Source of the DNA: Scatosoma sp045576335
GTDB taxonomy: Bacteria > Bacillota > Clostridia > Christensenellales > Borkfalkiaceae
DNA length: 64,000 bases
NCBI GenBank assembly: GCA_045576335.1
Contig: JAZNGH010000008.1
Location: forward strand, 31,497 to 95,496
Direction: 5' to 3'
The position numbers were made by a program, and so were the translations under genes. Numbering within the stretch: position 1 is the stretch's first letter; the number at the start of each line of letters is the position of its first letter. The notes beneath the pieces are model-generated. The model saw nothing but the letters and a program-made list of their open reading frames with translations, made no database searches and was not told the DNA's origin. Below are positions 48,895 through 57,678 of the stretch, one piece after another.

Positions 48895-49128
48895 ATGCGG
48901 TTAGTAGAAGCAGTCGGGAAAAGATTGGATAATATATTAAAAGAACGAAAAATGAAACAAAATCATTTGGCAACGCTTGGTGGTATACCTCGTTCCACGA
49001 TTTCCATAATTATTGGCGTTAAGAGAAAAGAGGTAAAATTAGGCACGATTTATCAAATTTGCGATACGTTAAAAATTCCCTTAAAAGAATTTTTTGACGA
49101 CCCGATTTTTAATGAGGTTACCGATTAA
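48895..49128 (+). CDS. Small HTH (XRE-type) regulator, second of the tandem pair
   Basis: 77 residues from ATG 48895, 4 bp after the previous stop; the frame continues upstream but there it overlaps the first gene. Starts M-R-L-V-E-A-V-G-K-R-L and ends F-F-D-D-P-I-F-N-E-V-T-D, like its neighbour. Recognition helix P-R-S-T-I-S-I-I-I differs from P-R-S-T-V-S-D-I-I in the first copy, so DNA targets may have diverged. The Shine-Dalgarno is weak, suggesting coupling to the upstream gene. Confidence 0.85.
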   Translation: MRLVEAVGKRLDNILKERKMKQNHLATLGGIPRSTISIIIGVKRKEVKLGTIYQICDTLKIPLKEFFDDPIFNEVTD

Positions 49129-49136
49129 CAGATAGT

Positions 49137-49340
49137 ATGAAAGGATTAGGCGAAACAATTAAATCTTTGCGCTTAGAAAAGGGATTAACACAACCAGAGC
49201 TCGCTAATCTTGTCGGGGTTTCAAACGGTATGATTTCCATTTGGGAGAATAACATCAATGAACCAAAAGCAAGTTATTTGAAAGCGTTGGCAGTTGCATT
49301 AGACGTTAGCGTCAGTGTCCTTTTGGGAGAAGAAGCTTAA
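49137..49340 (+). CDS. XRE-family transcriptional regulator (67 aa)
   Basis: A classical HTH_3 domain: G-E-T-I-K-S-L-R-L-E-K-G-L-T-Q-P-E-L-A, then V-S-N-G-M-I-S-I-W-E-N-N-I-N-E-P. Third HTH gene in a row, 8 bp after the second. It is less similar to the pair than they are to each other and closer to the XRE repressors at 57.8 and 61.3 kb (same N-E-P element). A terminator follows. Confidence 0.85.
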   Translation: MKGLGETIKSLRLEKGLTQPELANLVGVSNGMISIWENNINEPKASYLKALAVALDVSVSVLLGEEA

Positions 49341-49352
49341 TTAAACGGATAA

Positions 49353-49377
49353 AACGTTCCTTGACGGAGCGTTTTTT
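49353..49377 (+). terminator. Terminator of the HTH cluster
   Basis: AACGTTCC (49353-49360) with GGAGCGTT (one G-U pair), loop TTGAC, then a T-run. Confidence 0.8.
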
Positions 49378-49391
49378 CATTTCTTTTATGA

Positions 49392-49420
49392 TTGACAACG
49401 CCGCAAAAAACGGTTATAAT
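49392..49420 (+). promoter_or_regulatory. Consensus promoter of the ZIP transporter gene
   Basis: TTGACA (49392-49397), 17 bp, TATAAT (49415-49420). Confidence 0.88.
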
Positions 49421-49446
49421 AGAGAAAAATAGTAAGGAAACATTAT

Positions 49447-50199
49447 ATGGAAATGGTATTATTGACCGCGCTGGGCGTGGGCGGCGCGACCGTAATCGGA
49501 GCGGTAATCGGATTTATTTTCAAAAACATAACGCATAAATTCTCGGATATCGTCTTATCCTTTGCGGCGGGCGTAATGCTCGCGGCGGCGGTGTTCGGGC
49601 TCGTTTTGCCTGCCTTGGATTACGGCGGGGCTTGGGGCTTGCCCGTGACGGTTGCGGGCATATTCACAGGCGCGGTATGCCTGAATTTCGTGGACAAGCT
49701 CGTGCCGCATTTACACCGACTTATGGGCGCGGACACGGAAGCGCATAACAACGCGAATTTGAATAAAGTCTTATTATTCGTAATGGCAATTGCCATTCAC
49801 AACCTGCCCGAGGGCATAGCCGCGGGCGTGGGCTTTGGAACGGGGAACACAGCGCAAGCGTTGATCATTGCAGGCGGTATCGCGCTCCAAAATATCCCCG
49901 AGGGTATGGTCATTATCGGGCCTATGCTTGCCGCGGGCGTGAGCAAGAAAAAAACGCTCGTATGCGCGCTGATTACGGGTTTCGTCGAAGTCGTGGGTAC
50001 GCTACTCGGTTATTTTGCCGTGCGTATCGCCTCGGCAATCTTGCCCTTTGCGTTGGCGTTTGCGGGCGGAACTATGCTGTACGTAATCAGCGACGAAATG
50101 ATACCCGAAACGCACGCGCACGGCGGGGAGCGCGGCGCGACGTACGCGCTTTTGGTCGGTTTTTGCTTGATGCTCGTAATGGACGTTCTTCTTGGATAA
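49447..50199 (+). CDS. ZIP family divalent metal transporter
   Basis: 250 residues, about eight transmembrane helices. The two metal-binding helix motifs are clear: A-I-H-N-L-P-E-G-I-A-A-G in helix 4 and A-L-Q-N-I-P-E-G-M-V in helix 5 (Gln in place of the first His, as in several ZupT/GufA-like members). A His-rich spot lies in H-L-H-R-L and H-A-H-G-G. Imports Zn2+ or a similar ion. No metalloregulator box or regulator gene is adjacent. Confidence 0.92.
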   Translation: MEMVLLTALGVGGATVIGAVIGFIFKNITHKFSDIVLSFAAGVMLAAAVFGLVLPALDYGGAWGLPVTVAGIFTGAVCLNFVDKLVPHLHRLMGADTEAHNNANLNKVLLFVMAIAIHNLPEGIAAGVGFGTGNTAQALIIAGGIALQNIPEGMVIIGPMLAAGVSKKKTLVCALITGFVEVVGTLLGYFAVRIASAILPFALAFAGGTMLYVISDEMIPETHAHGGERGATYALLVGFCLMLVMDVLLG

Positions 50200-50227
50200 G
50201 CTTTTTGCAATTATAGTGATAAAACAC

Positions 50228-50256
50228 TTGTAAAAGTCATAAAAATATGTTACAAT
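50228..50256 (+). promoter_or_regulatory. Promoter of the fakA-like gene
   Basis: TTGTAA (50228-50233), 17 bp, TACAAT (50251-50256). It rules out ATG 50257 as the start codon, which touches the -10 box. Confidence 0.7.
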
Positions 50257-50292
50257 ATGTTCAGAACACAAAAACGAGGAGAAAATACGGCT

Positions 50293-51951
50293 TTGTCTTT
50301 GCTTGACGAAAGAAAAATGATAGACGGTGCCGCTTTTGAGAAAATGATTCTCGGCGGCGTAACCAACCTGCAAGCAAACTTGCAGGAAGTAAACGACCTC
50401 AACGTATTTCCCGTTCCCGACGGGGACACGGGCGAGAATATGTTTTTGACTTTGCAAGGCGGTTTTGAACAGCTCCAAAGGGACGAATGCTTTGCGCTTT
50501 GCGATAAAGCGTACGCAATGGCGCAAGGTATGCTGCTTGGTGCGCGGGGCAATTCGGGCGTTATTTTATCCCAGCTTTTTTACGGGCTTGCCGAGGGCTT
50601 GGCGGGGTTAGACTATGCCGACCTTCCACAGTTTGGCAACGCCTTAAAGGCGGGCGTCAAATGCGCGTACGGCGCGGTGGCGCACCCTGTCGAGGGTACG
50701 ATTTTGACTGTTGCCCGCGAAGCGGTGGAAAATATTTGTTCAAAGCTCAACGCCGAAATGACGGTGGAAGAATTTTTTGCGGGATACCTTGCGGAAATGA
50801 AGAAATCCTTGCAAAGAACTCCCGATTTGCTTGCCGTGCTCAAAGAATCGGGCGTGATTGACAGCGGCGGTGCGGGGCTCGTGTATATCACGGAAGGCTT
50901 TTGCAAAGCCCTTGGCGGCGCGGAGCTGATGAACGAGCTTGCCCTTGCCTCCGCTTCCTCTCAAAAGTCGTTGGACTTTTCCAAATTCAATGAAAATTCG
51001 GTAATGGAGTTTGGGTATTGCACGGAGCTTTTGGTGCAGCTCCAACACGCGAAAACGGATATTTCCAAATTCTCCGTGGAGGAATTGATTGTGTTTTTGG
51101 AAACGGTGGGCGATTCTATCGTAGCCTTCCAAACGGGCACGATCGTAAAAATCCACGTGCATACGCTCACGCCTTGGCAGGTGCTGGCGCATTGCCAACA
51201 ATTCGGTGAATTTCTCACTGTCAAAATTGAAAATATGACCCTGCAACACAACGAAAATACGGAGCTTTCCAAGCCCGCAAATCCGCGCCGTAAATACGCC
51301 ACCGTGACGGTAGCGACGGGCGAGGGCTTAAAGCAGACGTTTTTGGATATGGGCGCGGATTACGTAATTGCGGGCGGACAAACGAACAACCCCTCCGCCG
51401 ACGATTTTATCCACGCATTCGACGAGGTGAACGCCGAGCATATCTTCGTCCTGCCCAACAACGGCAACGTTATTTTGGCGGCGCAACAGGCGGCGAAAAT
51501 CTACGAAAAATCAGCGGTCCGCGTAGTGGAAAGCAAGAGTATAGGGCAGGGCTATTCCGCGCTTTCTATGCTGGATTACGGTTTGGACGACGCGGAGGGT
51601 ATCGCGTCTATGCTTTGGGAAAGTATGCAGGGAACGACGACGGGCATGGTCGCGCAAGCCGTCCGTACGACGACGCTCAACGGCGTTGAGGTCGTAAAGG
51701 ACGGGTATATGGGCTTTACCGACCACACCATGCTCACCTGCCGTCCCACGAAGGTAGAGGCACTCGCTTCCCTTTTGGAAAAATTAGAGGTCAAGGATAA
51801 GGAATATAGCATTATCGTATACGGCAAAACGGTGACGGACGAAGAAAAAACGGCAGTGAAAGCCTTGCTGGAAAAGGACTATCCTCTCGTAGAAGCCTAC
51901 GAGATAGACGGCGGGCAGGAAGTGTACGATTTCCTTGTGATTATCGAATAA
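50293..51951 (+). CDS. DAK2/DegV-fold fatty acid kinase-like protein (FakA/YloV)
   Basis: I start at TTG 50293, which has GAGGAG 10 nt upstream; ATG 50317 is the alternative. About 552 residues. N-terminal DhaL-type nucleotide domain with L-N-V-F-P-V-P-D-G-D-T-G-E-N-M and L-L-G-A-R-G-N-S-G-V-I-L-S-Q; then D-S-G-G-A-G-L-V. The C-terminal DegV-related domain has G-A-D-Y-V-I-A-G-G-Q-T-N-N-P-S and I-F-V-L-P-N-N-G-N-V. FakA phosphorylates fatty acids delivered by FakB; no fakB is seen here. Asp50-type-23 neighbours are not present. Confidence 0.88.
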   Translation: MSLLDERKMIDGAAFEKMILGGVTNLQANLQEVNDLNVFPVPDGDTGENMFLTLQGGFEQLQRDECFALCDKAYAMAQGMLLGARGNSGVILSQLFYGLAEGLAGLDYADLPQFGNALKAGVKCAYGAVAHPVEGTILTVAREAVENICSKLNAEMTVEEFFAGYLAEMKKSLQRTPDLLAVLKESGVIDSGGAGLVYITEGFCKALGGAELMNELALASASSQKSLDFSKFNENSVMEFGYCTELLVQLQHAKTDISKFSVEELIVFLETVGDSIVAFQTGTIVKIHVHTLTPWQVLAHCQQFGEFLTVKIENMTLQHNENTELSKPANPRRKYATVTVATGEGLKQTFLDMGADYVIAGGQTNNPSADDFIHAFDEVNAEHIFVLPNNGNVILAAQQAAKIYEKSAVRVVESKSIGQGYSALSMLDYGLDDAEGIASMLWESMQGTTTGMVAQAVRTTTLNGVEVVKDGYMGFTDHTMLTCRPTKVEALASLLEKLEVKDKEYSIIVYGKTVTDEEKTAVKALLEKDYPLVEAYEIDGGQEVYDFLVIIE

Positions 51952-51962
51952 AATGTTTATGA

Positions 51963-51988
51963 AAAACGCCTTTCGGGGCGTTTTTTCT
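51963..51988 (+). terminator. Terminator of the fakA-like gene
   Basis: AAAACGCC (51963-51970) with GGCGTTTT (51977-51984), then T-run. Confidence 0.88.
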
Positions 51989-52016
51989 TGAATAAAAAGC
52001 CTTTTTATGCTATAAT
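51988..52016 (+). promoter_or_regulatory. Promoter of the HAD-GH3 operon
   Basis: TTGAAT (51988-51993), 17 bp, TATAAT (52011-52016), directly after the terminator. Confidence 0.75.
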
Positions 52017-52032
52017 GAAAAAAGGGTGTAAG

Positions 52033-52878
52033 ATGAAAAGCTTAAACGATTATCAAAAAAACAAAGAATGGCTGGTGTGCGTAGACAGCGACGGTTGCGC
52101 TATGGACACGATGGATATCAAGCATATCCGCTGCTTTGGACCTTGCATGGTCGAGGAGTGGGGGCTTGAACAATGGCGCGAGGAGCTGCTCGCGCGGTGG
52201 AACGATATCAACTTATACACGCTCACGCGCGGGATTAACCGCTTCAAGGGACTTGCGCTCGCGCTTGCGGAGGTGGATAATAAGTATACGCCCGTCGAGG
52301 ATATTCAAACGCTCGTCCGCTGGGCGGAGAACGCAAAGGAGCTTTCCAACGCCGCTCTTAAAAAGGCAATCGAGGAAAATCCCGACAGCGTATCCCTCAA
52401 AAAAGCCCTTTCTTGGAGCGTTGCGGTAAACGAAGCGATCACCGCGCTTCCCGAGGCGGTCAAGCTGCCCTTTGAAAAGGTCAAGGAAGCCTTGGCGTTC
52501 GCGCACGAGCGCGCGGATATCGCCGTGGTGTCGAGTGCGAATTTGGACGCGGTGATAGAGGAATGGGAAAAGCACGGGCTTTTGCAGCATACCGATATCG
52601 TGCTTGCCCAAAACGCGGGCAGTAAAGCATTTTGCATAGGCGAGCTTTTGAAAAAGGGCTATAAAAAGGAGAACGTCGTGATGTGCGGCGACGCACTTGG
52701 CGATATGCAGGCGGCGGAGAAAAACGGCGTGGGCTATTACCCCATACTCGTCAAAAAGGAAAGGGAGAGCTGGGAAGAATTTATCGCACTCGCCTTTGAC
52801 AAGCTAATAGACGGGACGTATGCAGGGGCGTATCAGAAAGGGAAAAAAGCCGAGTTTTTGAAAAATCTCGGCGCGTAA
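52033..52878 (+). CDS. HAD-superfamily phosphatase-like protein
   Basis: 281 residues from ATG 52033 (AAAGGGTG upstream; the earlier open frame precedes the promoter's start site). HAD motifs: V-C-V-D-S-D-G-C near the N-terminus (nucleophile Asp; D-x-D-G), V-V-S-S-A-N (motif II Ser) and C-G-D-A-L-G-D-M (motif IV acidic pair). A large helical cap (about residues 30-150) lies between motifs I and II. The substrate is unknown. Cotranscribed with the GH3 gene 22 bp downstream, so a sugar-phosphate role is possible. Confidence 0.8.
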   Translation: MKSLNDYQKNKEWLVCVDSDGCAMDTMDIKHIRCFGPCMVEEWGLEQWREELLARWNDINLYTLTRGINRFKGLALALAEVDNKYTPVEDIQTLVRWAENAKELSNAALKKAIEENPDSVSLKKALSWSVAVNEAITALPEAVKLPFEKVKEALAFAHERADIAVVSSANLDAVIEEWEKHGLLQHTDIVLAQNAGSKAFCIGELLKKGYKKENVVMCGDALGDMQAAEKNGVGYYPILVKKERESWEEFIALAFDKLIDGTYAGAYQKGKKAEFLKNLGA

Positions 52879-52900
52879 TATAGATAAGGAGAAAAAGAAA

Positions 52901-54673
52901 ATGGTAGACTTAAAGGCAAAGCCCTATTATCTTTCCGACGGAGATATTCAATGGGTAAACGAAACGATTGCGGGAATGTCGGACGAGGAAAAGGTCGGAC
53001 AGCTGTTTTTCCAGCTCACGGCGGGCATAGACGAGGCGTATTTGAAAAATTTAATGGAGAAATACCACCTTGGCGGTTGTCGCTATAACAATATGCCGGG
53101 GGCGGCGGTGCAAATGCAAAACGCGACCTTGCAAAAATACGCCAAAATCCCTTTGTTTATCGCTTGCAATACCGAAACGGGCGGCAACGGAGCTTGCTCG
53201 GACGGAACGTTTATCGGCAGCGGTATCAAGATAGGCGCGACGGGAAAAACGGAATACGCGTACGCGCTTGGTAAATATTCCAACGAGGAAGCGGCGGCAA
53301 TCGGCTGTAATATGGCGTTCGCGCCCGTTTGCGATATACACTATAACTGGGAGAATACCGAGGTCGTGGCGCGCGCGTTCGGTAACGAGCCCGCCCGCGT
53401 AGCGGAAATGAGCAAGGCGTATTTAGAGGGCGCGCATACGATTGAGGGCTTTGCTTGTGCGGCAAAGCATTTCCCCGGCAACGGTCAGGATTTCCGCGAC
53501 GCGCATATTTCCAACAATATCAATTCGTTTACGGAAGAGGAATGGATGCAAAGCTACGGGCTGGTATATAAAACGCTGTTCGATAGCGATTTGGACGCGG
53601 TGATGGGCGGACATATTATGATGCCCGCGTATATGCGCGCGGTCAAGCCCGATATCAAGGACGAGGAAATGCTGCCCGCCACGCTTTGTCCCGAAATCAT
53701 GACGGGTTTGTTGCGCGATAAGCTGGGCTTTAACGGTATGGTCGTCACCGACGCAAGCCATATGGTGGCTATGACCAACCGTATGACGAGAAAGGAAATG
53801 TTACCTGCTTGTATCAACGCGGGCTGTGATATGTTCCTGTTCTTCAACGACCCCGACGAGGATTTCGCGACGATGCTGGAAGCCTACCAAACGGGCAAAA
53901 TCAGCGAAGCGAGAATGAACGAAGCCCTTACCCGCATTTTGGGCTTAAAGGCGCGTATGGGCTTGCATAAAAAGAGCAAGGAAGCGTTGAGCACGCCCAA
54001 GGACGTTTCTTCTTCGCTTGGAAAGGCGGAATATAAAAAGGCGGAGGCGGATATCAGCAAGGATTGTATCACGCTCGTGAAATACAAGGATAAAGACGTA
54101 TTGCCGCTTACGCCCGAAAAGTATAAACGCATTATGATTGTATACGTCAAAGGCGCGGCGGGTGCAATGGACGCGCTCGTGCAAATGGCTATGGGCGGCG
54201 GTGGAGCAAGAAAAACGCCCGCCGAGGAGCTTCGTGACCGACTGCTTGACAAGGGCTTCGACGCGTTCATTTACGAAAGCCCTATCGAGAAGATGAAAAA
54301 GCAAATCGCGGCAGGGGAGAAGCCCAGCTTGAATTTGTACTTTGCGGGCAAGAACGCGATTGCGGATTTCGTTTCCGAGCAAGACCTCGTAATCACCCTT
54401 TGCGACGTGGCGAACGGCCGCCCCAGCTTCGGGCTGTCCAAGGGCGGCGGGGAAATCCCTTGGTACGTTTTCGAATTGCCCGTCGTGGCAATCAGCGTCA
54501 ACGCGCCGACTATGCTCGCGGATATCCCGCAAGTACGCACCTATATCAACGCGTACGATAGCAAGCCCTCTACGCTGGACGCGCTCGTGGATAATCTCGT
54601 AACGGGCGAGCAAGCCTTTAAGGGCAAAGACCCTATCGACAGCTTCTGTGGGCTTTGGGACGCTAAAATTTAA
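52901..54673 (+). CDS. Glycoside hydrolase family 3 protein
   Basis: 590 residues, AAGGAG before ATG. N-terminal TIM barrel: G-Q-L-F-F-Q, A-C-N-T-E-T-G-G-N, the family mark C-A-A-K-H-F-P-G-N-G, and nucleophile Asp in M-V-V-T-D-A-S-H-M. A C-terminal alpha/beta domain (about 360-590) follows. No signal peptide, so it acts in the cytoplasm. It resembles the beta-N-acetylhexosaminidase/beta-glucosidase branch without the K-H-(F/I)-P-G-H/D acid-base dyad being clear-cut (G-N-G here). The substrate is undetermined. Confidence 0.88.
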   Translation: MVDLKAKPYYLSDGDIQWVNETIAGMSDEEKVGQLFFQLTAGIDEAYLKNLMEKYHLGGCRYNNMPGAAVQMQNATLQKYAKIPLFIACNTETGGNGACSDGTFIGSGIKIGATGKTEYAYALGKYSNEEAAAIGCNMAFAPVCDIHYNWENTEVVARAFGNEPARVAEMSKAYLEGAHTIEGFACAAKHFPGNGQDFRDAHISNNINSFTEEEWMQSYGLVYKTLFDSDLDAVMGGHIMMPAYMRAVKPDIKDEEMLPATLCPEIMTGLLRDKLGFNGMVVTDASHMVAMTNRMTRKEMLPACINAGCDMFLFFNDPDEDFATMLEAYQTGKISEARMNEALTRILGLKARMGLHKKSKEALSTPKDVSSSLGKAEYKKAEADISKDCITLVKYKDKDVLPLTPEKYKRIMIVYVKGAAGAMDALVQMAMGGGGARKTPAEELRDRLLDKGFDAFIYESPIEKMKKQIAAGEKPSLNLYFAGKNAIADFVSEQDLVITLCDVANGRPSFGLSKGGGEIPWYVFELPVVAISVNAPTMLADIPQVRTYINAYDSKPSTLDALVDNLVTGEQAFKGKDPIDSFCGLWDAKI

Positions 54674-54680
54674 TAAAACA

Positions 54681-54707
54681 AACCGCTCCCCGTTGCGGGG
54701 AGCGGTT
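54681..54707. terminator. Bidirectional terminator between GH3 and nadE
   Basis: A perfect 11 bp stem (AACCGCTCCCC with its complement), 5 nt loop, between convergent genes. Confidence 0.92.
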
Positions 54708-54712
54708 ATATT

Positions 54713-55447
54713 TTACGCTTGATATTCAAAACAGGGAATGGGTTTGAGCTTAAACTCGTTCAGCTTATGCAGGCGATCGATTTTGGCTTTCACCGCTTCG
54801 TCCTCGCATACGCCCTCGCGGATATATTTATCCAACGCGGCGTAGGTAAACCCAAGGTTATCCTCGTCCGTTTTTCCGCTCAATCCGTCCGAGGGTACTT
54901 TATCCACGAGAAAGAGGGGAAGCCCCAACTCCCGCCCGATTGCCTTGACCTCTTGCACGGTCAGCTTGCCAAGCGGGGAAAAATCACCCGCGGCGTCGCC
55001 GTAGCGGGTGGAATAGCCCACCCAGTCCTCCGAGAGATTGCAGGTGTTTGCGACCCGCCCGTTTTTCGATTGCGAGATTGCGTACAAGGTCGCCATACGG
55101 ATACGAGGCGGCAGATTGACGATCGTTTGACGGCTCGCTTCCACGCCCGCCTTTTCCATACTTTCCAAAACGCCTTCCACGCCTTTTTGAATATTGCAGG
55201 TATAATACGCAATACCCAGGTGTTTGACGAGCGCTTTGGAACAATCGATATCGCTTTGCTCGCCGTTGGGCATAAGCACGCCGATTACGCGCTCTTTTCC
55301 AAGTGCCTCCACGCAAAGCGCGGCAACCACGCTGGAATCCTTGCCGCCCGAAATCCCGATTACGGCGTTACAGCCTTTGCCGTTTTCTTCAAACCATTCT
55401 CGTATCCACGCCACGGCTTGCGCGGCGGTTTTTTTTGCGTCGAACAT
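54713..55447 (-). CDS. nadE: NH3-dependent NAD+ synthetase
   Basis: Last step of NAD synthesis: amidates deamido-NAD using ATP and ammonia. 244 residues from ATG 55447 (AAGGAGG upstream). The ATP pyrophosphatase loop is I-G-I-S-G-G-K-D-S-S; N-T-C-N-L-S-E and G-D-A-A-G-D-F-S-P-L form the deamido-NAD and Mg sites; P-S-D-G-L-S-G-K-T-D-E lies near the C-terminus. There is no glutaminase domain, so free ammonia is used; the upstream gene is a glutamine synthetase. Confidence 0.94.
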   Translation of the reverse strand: MFDAKKTAAQAVAWIREWFEENGKGCNAVIGISGGKDSSVVAALCVEALGKERVIGVLMPNGEQSDIDCSKALVKHLGIAYYTCNIQKGVEGVLESMEKAGVEASRQTIVNLPPRIRMATLYAISQSKNGRVANTCNLSEDWVGYSTRYGDAAGDFSPLGKLTVQEVKAIGRELGLPLFLVDKVPSDGLSGKTDEDNLGFTYAALDKYIREGVCEDEAVKAKIDRLHKLNEFKLKPIPCFEYQA

Positions 55448-55459
55448 ATTATCCTCCTT

Positions 55460-55566
55460 AGGCTTGTTGCGATTCAACTCTTGTCAGGCTAACCCATTCC
55501 ATATAATCCTCCCTCGCGCAAAAGGCGTCTTTTTAGGCTTGTTGCGGTTCAACTCTTGTCAGGCTA
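55460..55566. repeat. 32 bp direct repeats flanking a MITE remnant
   Basis: Bases 55460-55491 and 55535-55566 are identical except for one A/G. Between them, 55490-55536 matches one end of the MITE-like element (TAACCCATTCCATATAATCC versus TAACCAATTCAATATAATCC), then the element's subterminal sequence CGCGCAAAAGGCGTCTTTTT. The rest of the element is missing. The right repeat overlaps the stop codon of the glutamine synthetase gene. Confidence 0.75.
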
Positions 55567-57660
55567 TTCGCTTACGCCGAAAAGCAGCTCGCCGTAAGTA
55601 GGGAAAGGCCAAGCGTCAGCCGATACGAGCGTTTCCATCTCGTCGGCGTACGCCCGCAATTTCTCCATAGTAGAAAGCAAGCTGTCCTTGCAGAACGCGG
55701 CAAGCGTCGAAACCTCCGTCAAAAGCTCCGATTTCTTCAAGCCCGCTTCCAGTGCCTTAACCTCCGCATACGCCTTGGAAAGGAGCGCGGAGAGCTTTTG
55801 CAAAATTTCTTCCTCGTAGGTACAATCCAAGTCCAAGCCCACTGCTTTTTTGGAAAGCAGGGTATTGCCGACCGTTTGCAAATATCCGCTCACGGCAGGC
55901 AGAATGTCCTTTTTCGCCATTTCAATCATAGTCCGCGCTTCGATAGCGACGATACTGCAATAATCTTCAAGGAAAATTTCAAGGCGCGACTGCATTTCCT
56001 TTTCCGTGTATACCTTGTGCGCCGTAAACAGCTCGATATTTTTTCCGTCGAGATATCGCGCGAGCGCGTCGGGCGTAGAAGGCAGATTGCAAAGTCCGCG
56101 TGCCTTGGCTTCATTGAGCCATTTATCGTCGTAGCCGTTGCCGTTGAAAATAATACGCTTGTGCTTCGTGATTACCCGCTTGATTAAATCGTGCAACGCT
56201 CGTTCGAAATCCTCCGCCGCTTCCAGCTCGTCCGCAAACTGTCTTAAAATCTCCGCTACGGCGGTATTGATTACGGTATTCGCCTCCGAAATGGAAGCCG
56301 ACGAGCCGAGCATACGGAATTCGAATTTATTGCCCGTAAAGGCAAAGGGGGAGGTACGGTTTCTGTCCGTGGTGTCCTTGGGGAATTTGGGCAAGGTATG
56401 TACGCCGACGCGCATCAGCTCTTTTTCCTTTGCGCCGTACGCCTTGTCCTTTTCGATTGCTTCAAGAATTTCCGTCAGCTCGTCGCCGAGGAATATCGAA
56501 ACGACGGCAGGGGGAGCTTCGTGCGCGCCCAAACGGTGGTCGTTGCCCGCCGAAGCCACGGAAATTCGCAACAATTCCTGATAATCGTCCACGGCCTTTA
56601 TGACCGAGCAAAGGAAGAGCAAAAATTGTGCGTTTTCGTAAGGCGTTTCGCCAGGCTCAAACAAATTAACGCCCGTGCTCGTGGAAATGGACCAGTTGTT
56701 ATGCTTACCGCTTCCGTTCACGCCCTCAAACGGCTTTTCGTGCAAAAGACAGACGAAATCGTGCTTTTTTGCAATCTTTTGCATAATTTCCATCGTGAGC
56801 TGGTTATGGTCGGCGGCGATATTCGTCGTTGCGAAAATGGGCGCAAGCTCGTGCTGCGCGGGTGCGGCCTCGTTGTGTTCGGTTTTCGCCAAAACGCCGA
56901 GCTTCCAAAGCTCCTCGTCCAAATCCTTCATAAACGCTTGCACGCGCGGCTTGATAACGCCGTAATAATGCCCCTCGACCTCTTGTCCCTTGGGCGGCTT
57001 CGCACCGAAAAGGGTACGCCCCGTATAGGTGAGGTCCTTGCGCTTGCGGAACAGCTCCTTGTCCACGAGGAAATATTCCTGTTCAGGACCGACCGTCGTT
57101 TTGACGGAAGTCACTTCCTCGTTCCCAAACAGCTTCAATACGCGCATAGCTTGGCGGTTGATTGCTTCCATAGAACGGAGCAGGGGGGTCTTTTTATCCA
57201 AAGCTTCGCCCCCGTACGAGCAGAACGCCGTGGGGATACACAAAACGCCGTCCTTGATAAAGGCGTAAGAGGTCGCGTCCCAAGCGGTATATCCGCGCGC
57301 CTCAAAGGTCGCGCGCAAGCCGCCCGAGGGGAAGGACGAAGCGTCCGTTTCACCGCGAACGAGCTCCTTGCCTGAAAATTCCATGATCACCTTACCGCCG
57401 CCCGCGGGGGAGATAAAGCTGTCGTGTTTTTCGGCGGTAATCCCCGTCATAGGCTGAAACCAATGCGTATAATGGGTCGCACCCAGCTCCACCGCCCAGT
57501 CCTTCATAGCGGCGGCGACGGCGTTGGCGACGGACAAATTAAGGCTTCTGCCGTGCTCCATCGTTCTTTTGAGCGTGTTATACACCTCGGGGGAAAGCCT
57601 TTCCTGCATCACCGCGTCGTTAAAGACCATACAACCGAAATAATCAGACACAAGTTTCAT
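55564..57660 (-). CDS. glnN: Type III glutamine synthetase
   Basis: Assimilates ammonia into glutamine with ATP. 698 residues from ATG 57660 (GAGG 9 nt upstream; the frame reaches GTG 57675 but that codon overlaps the Shine-Dalgarno). Large subunit size and E-H-N-E-A-A-P-A-Q-H-E-L-A-P, G-V-N-G-S-G-K-H-N-N-W-S and G-N-D-H-R-L-G-A-H-E-A-P-P-A are those of GSIII (dodecameric, common in Bacteroidota and gut clostridia). Promoter and a leader terminator lie upstream, suggesting premature-termination control. Confidence 0.95.
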   Translation of the reverse strand: MKLVSDYFGCMVFNDAVMQERLSPEVYNTLKRTMEHGRSLNLSVANAVAAAMKDWAVELGATHYTHWFQPMTGITAEKHDSFISPAGGGKVIMEFSGKELVRGETDASSFPSGGLRATFEARGYTAWDATSYAFIKDGVLCIPTAFCSYGGEALDKKTPLLRSMEAINRQAMRVLKLFGNEEVTSVKTTVGPEQEYFLVDKELFRKRKDLTYTGRTLFGAKPPKGQEVEGHYYGVIKPRVQAFMKDLDEELWKLGVLAKTEHNEAAPAQHELAPIFATTNIAADHNQLTMEIMQKIAKKHDFVCLLHEKPFEGVNGSGKHNNWSISTSTGVNLFEPGETPYENAQFLLFLCSVIKAVDDYQELLRISVASAGNDHRLGAHEAPPAVVSIFLGDELTEILEAIEKDKAYGAKEKELMRVGVHTLPKFPKDTTDRNRTSPFAFTGNKFEFRMLGSSASISEANTVINTAVAEILRQFADELEAAEDFERALHDLIKRVITKHKRIIFNGNGYDDKWLNEAKARGLCNLPSTPDALARYLDGKNIELFTAHKVYTEKEMQSRLEIFLEDYCSIVAIEARTMIEMAKKDILPAVSGYLQTVGNTLLSKKAVGLDLDCTYEEEILQKLSALLSKAYAEVKALEAGLKKSELLTEVSTLAAFCKDSLLSTMEKLRAYADEMETLVSADAWPFPTYGELLFGVSE

Positions 57661-57678
57661 ACGATCGTTCCTCACTCG

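Noticed and set aside
47465..49340. Prophage or integrative element at ssrA
   Set aside because: No integrase, structural or replication gene and no direct attachment repeat; only an inverted copy of the ssrA end and a few small genes are present.
50257..50292. ATG 50257 as start of the fakA-like gene
   Set aside because: It directly abuts the -10 box TACAAT, so it would lie before the transcription start; TTG 50293 has GAGGAG upstream.
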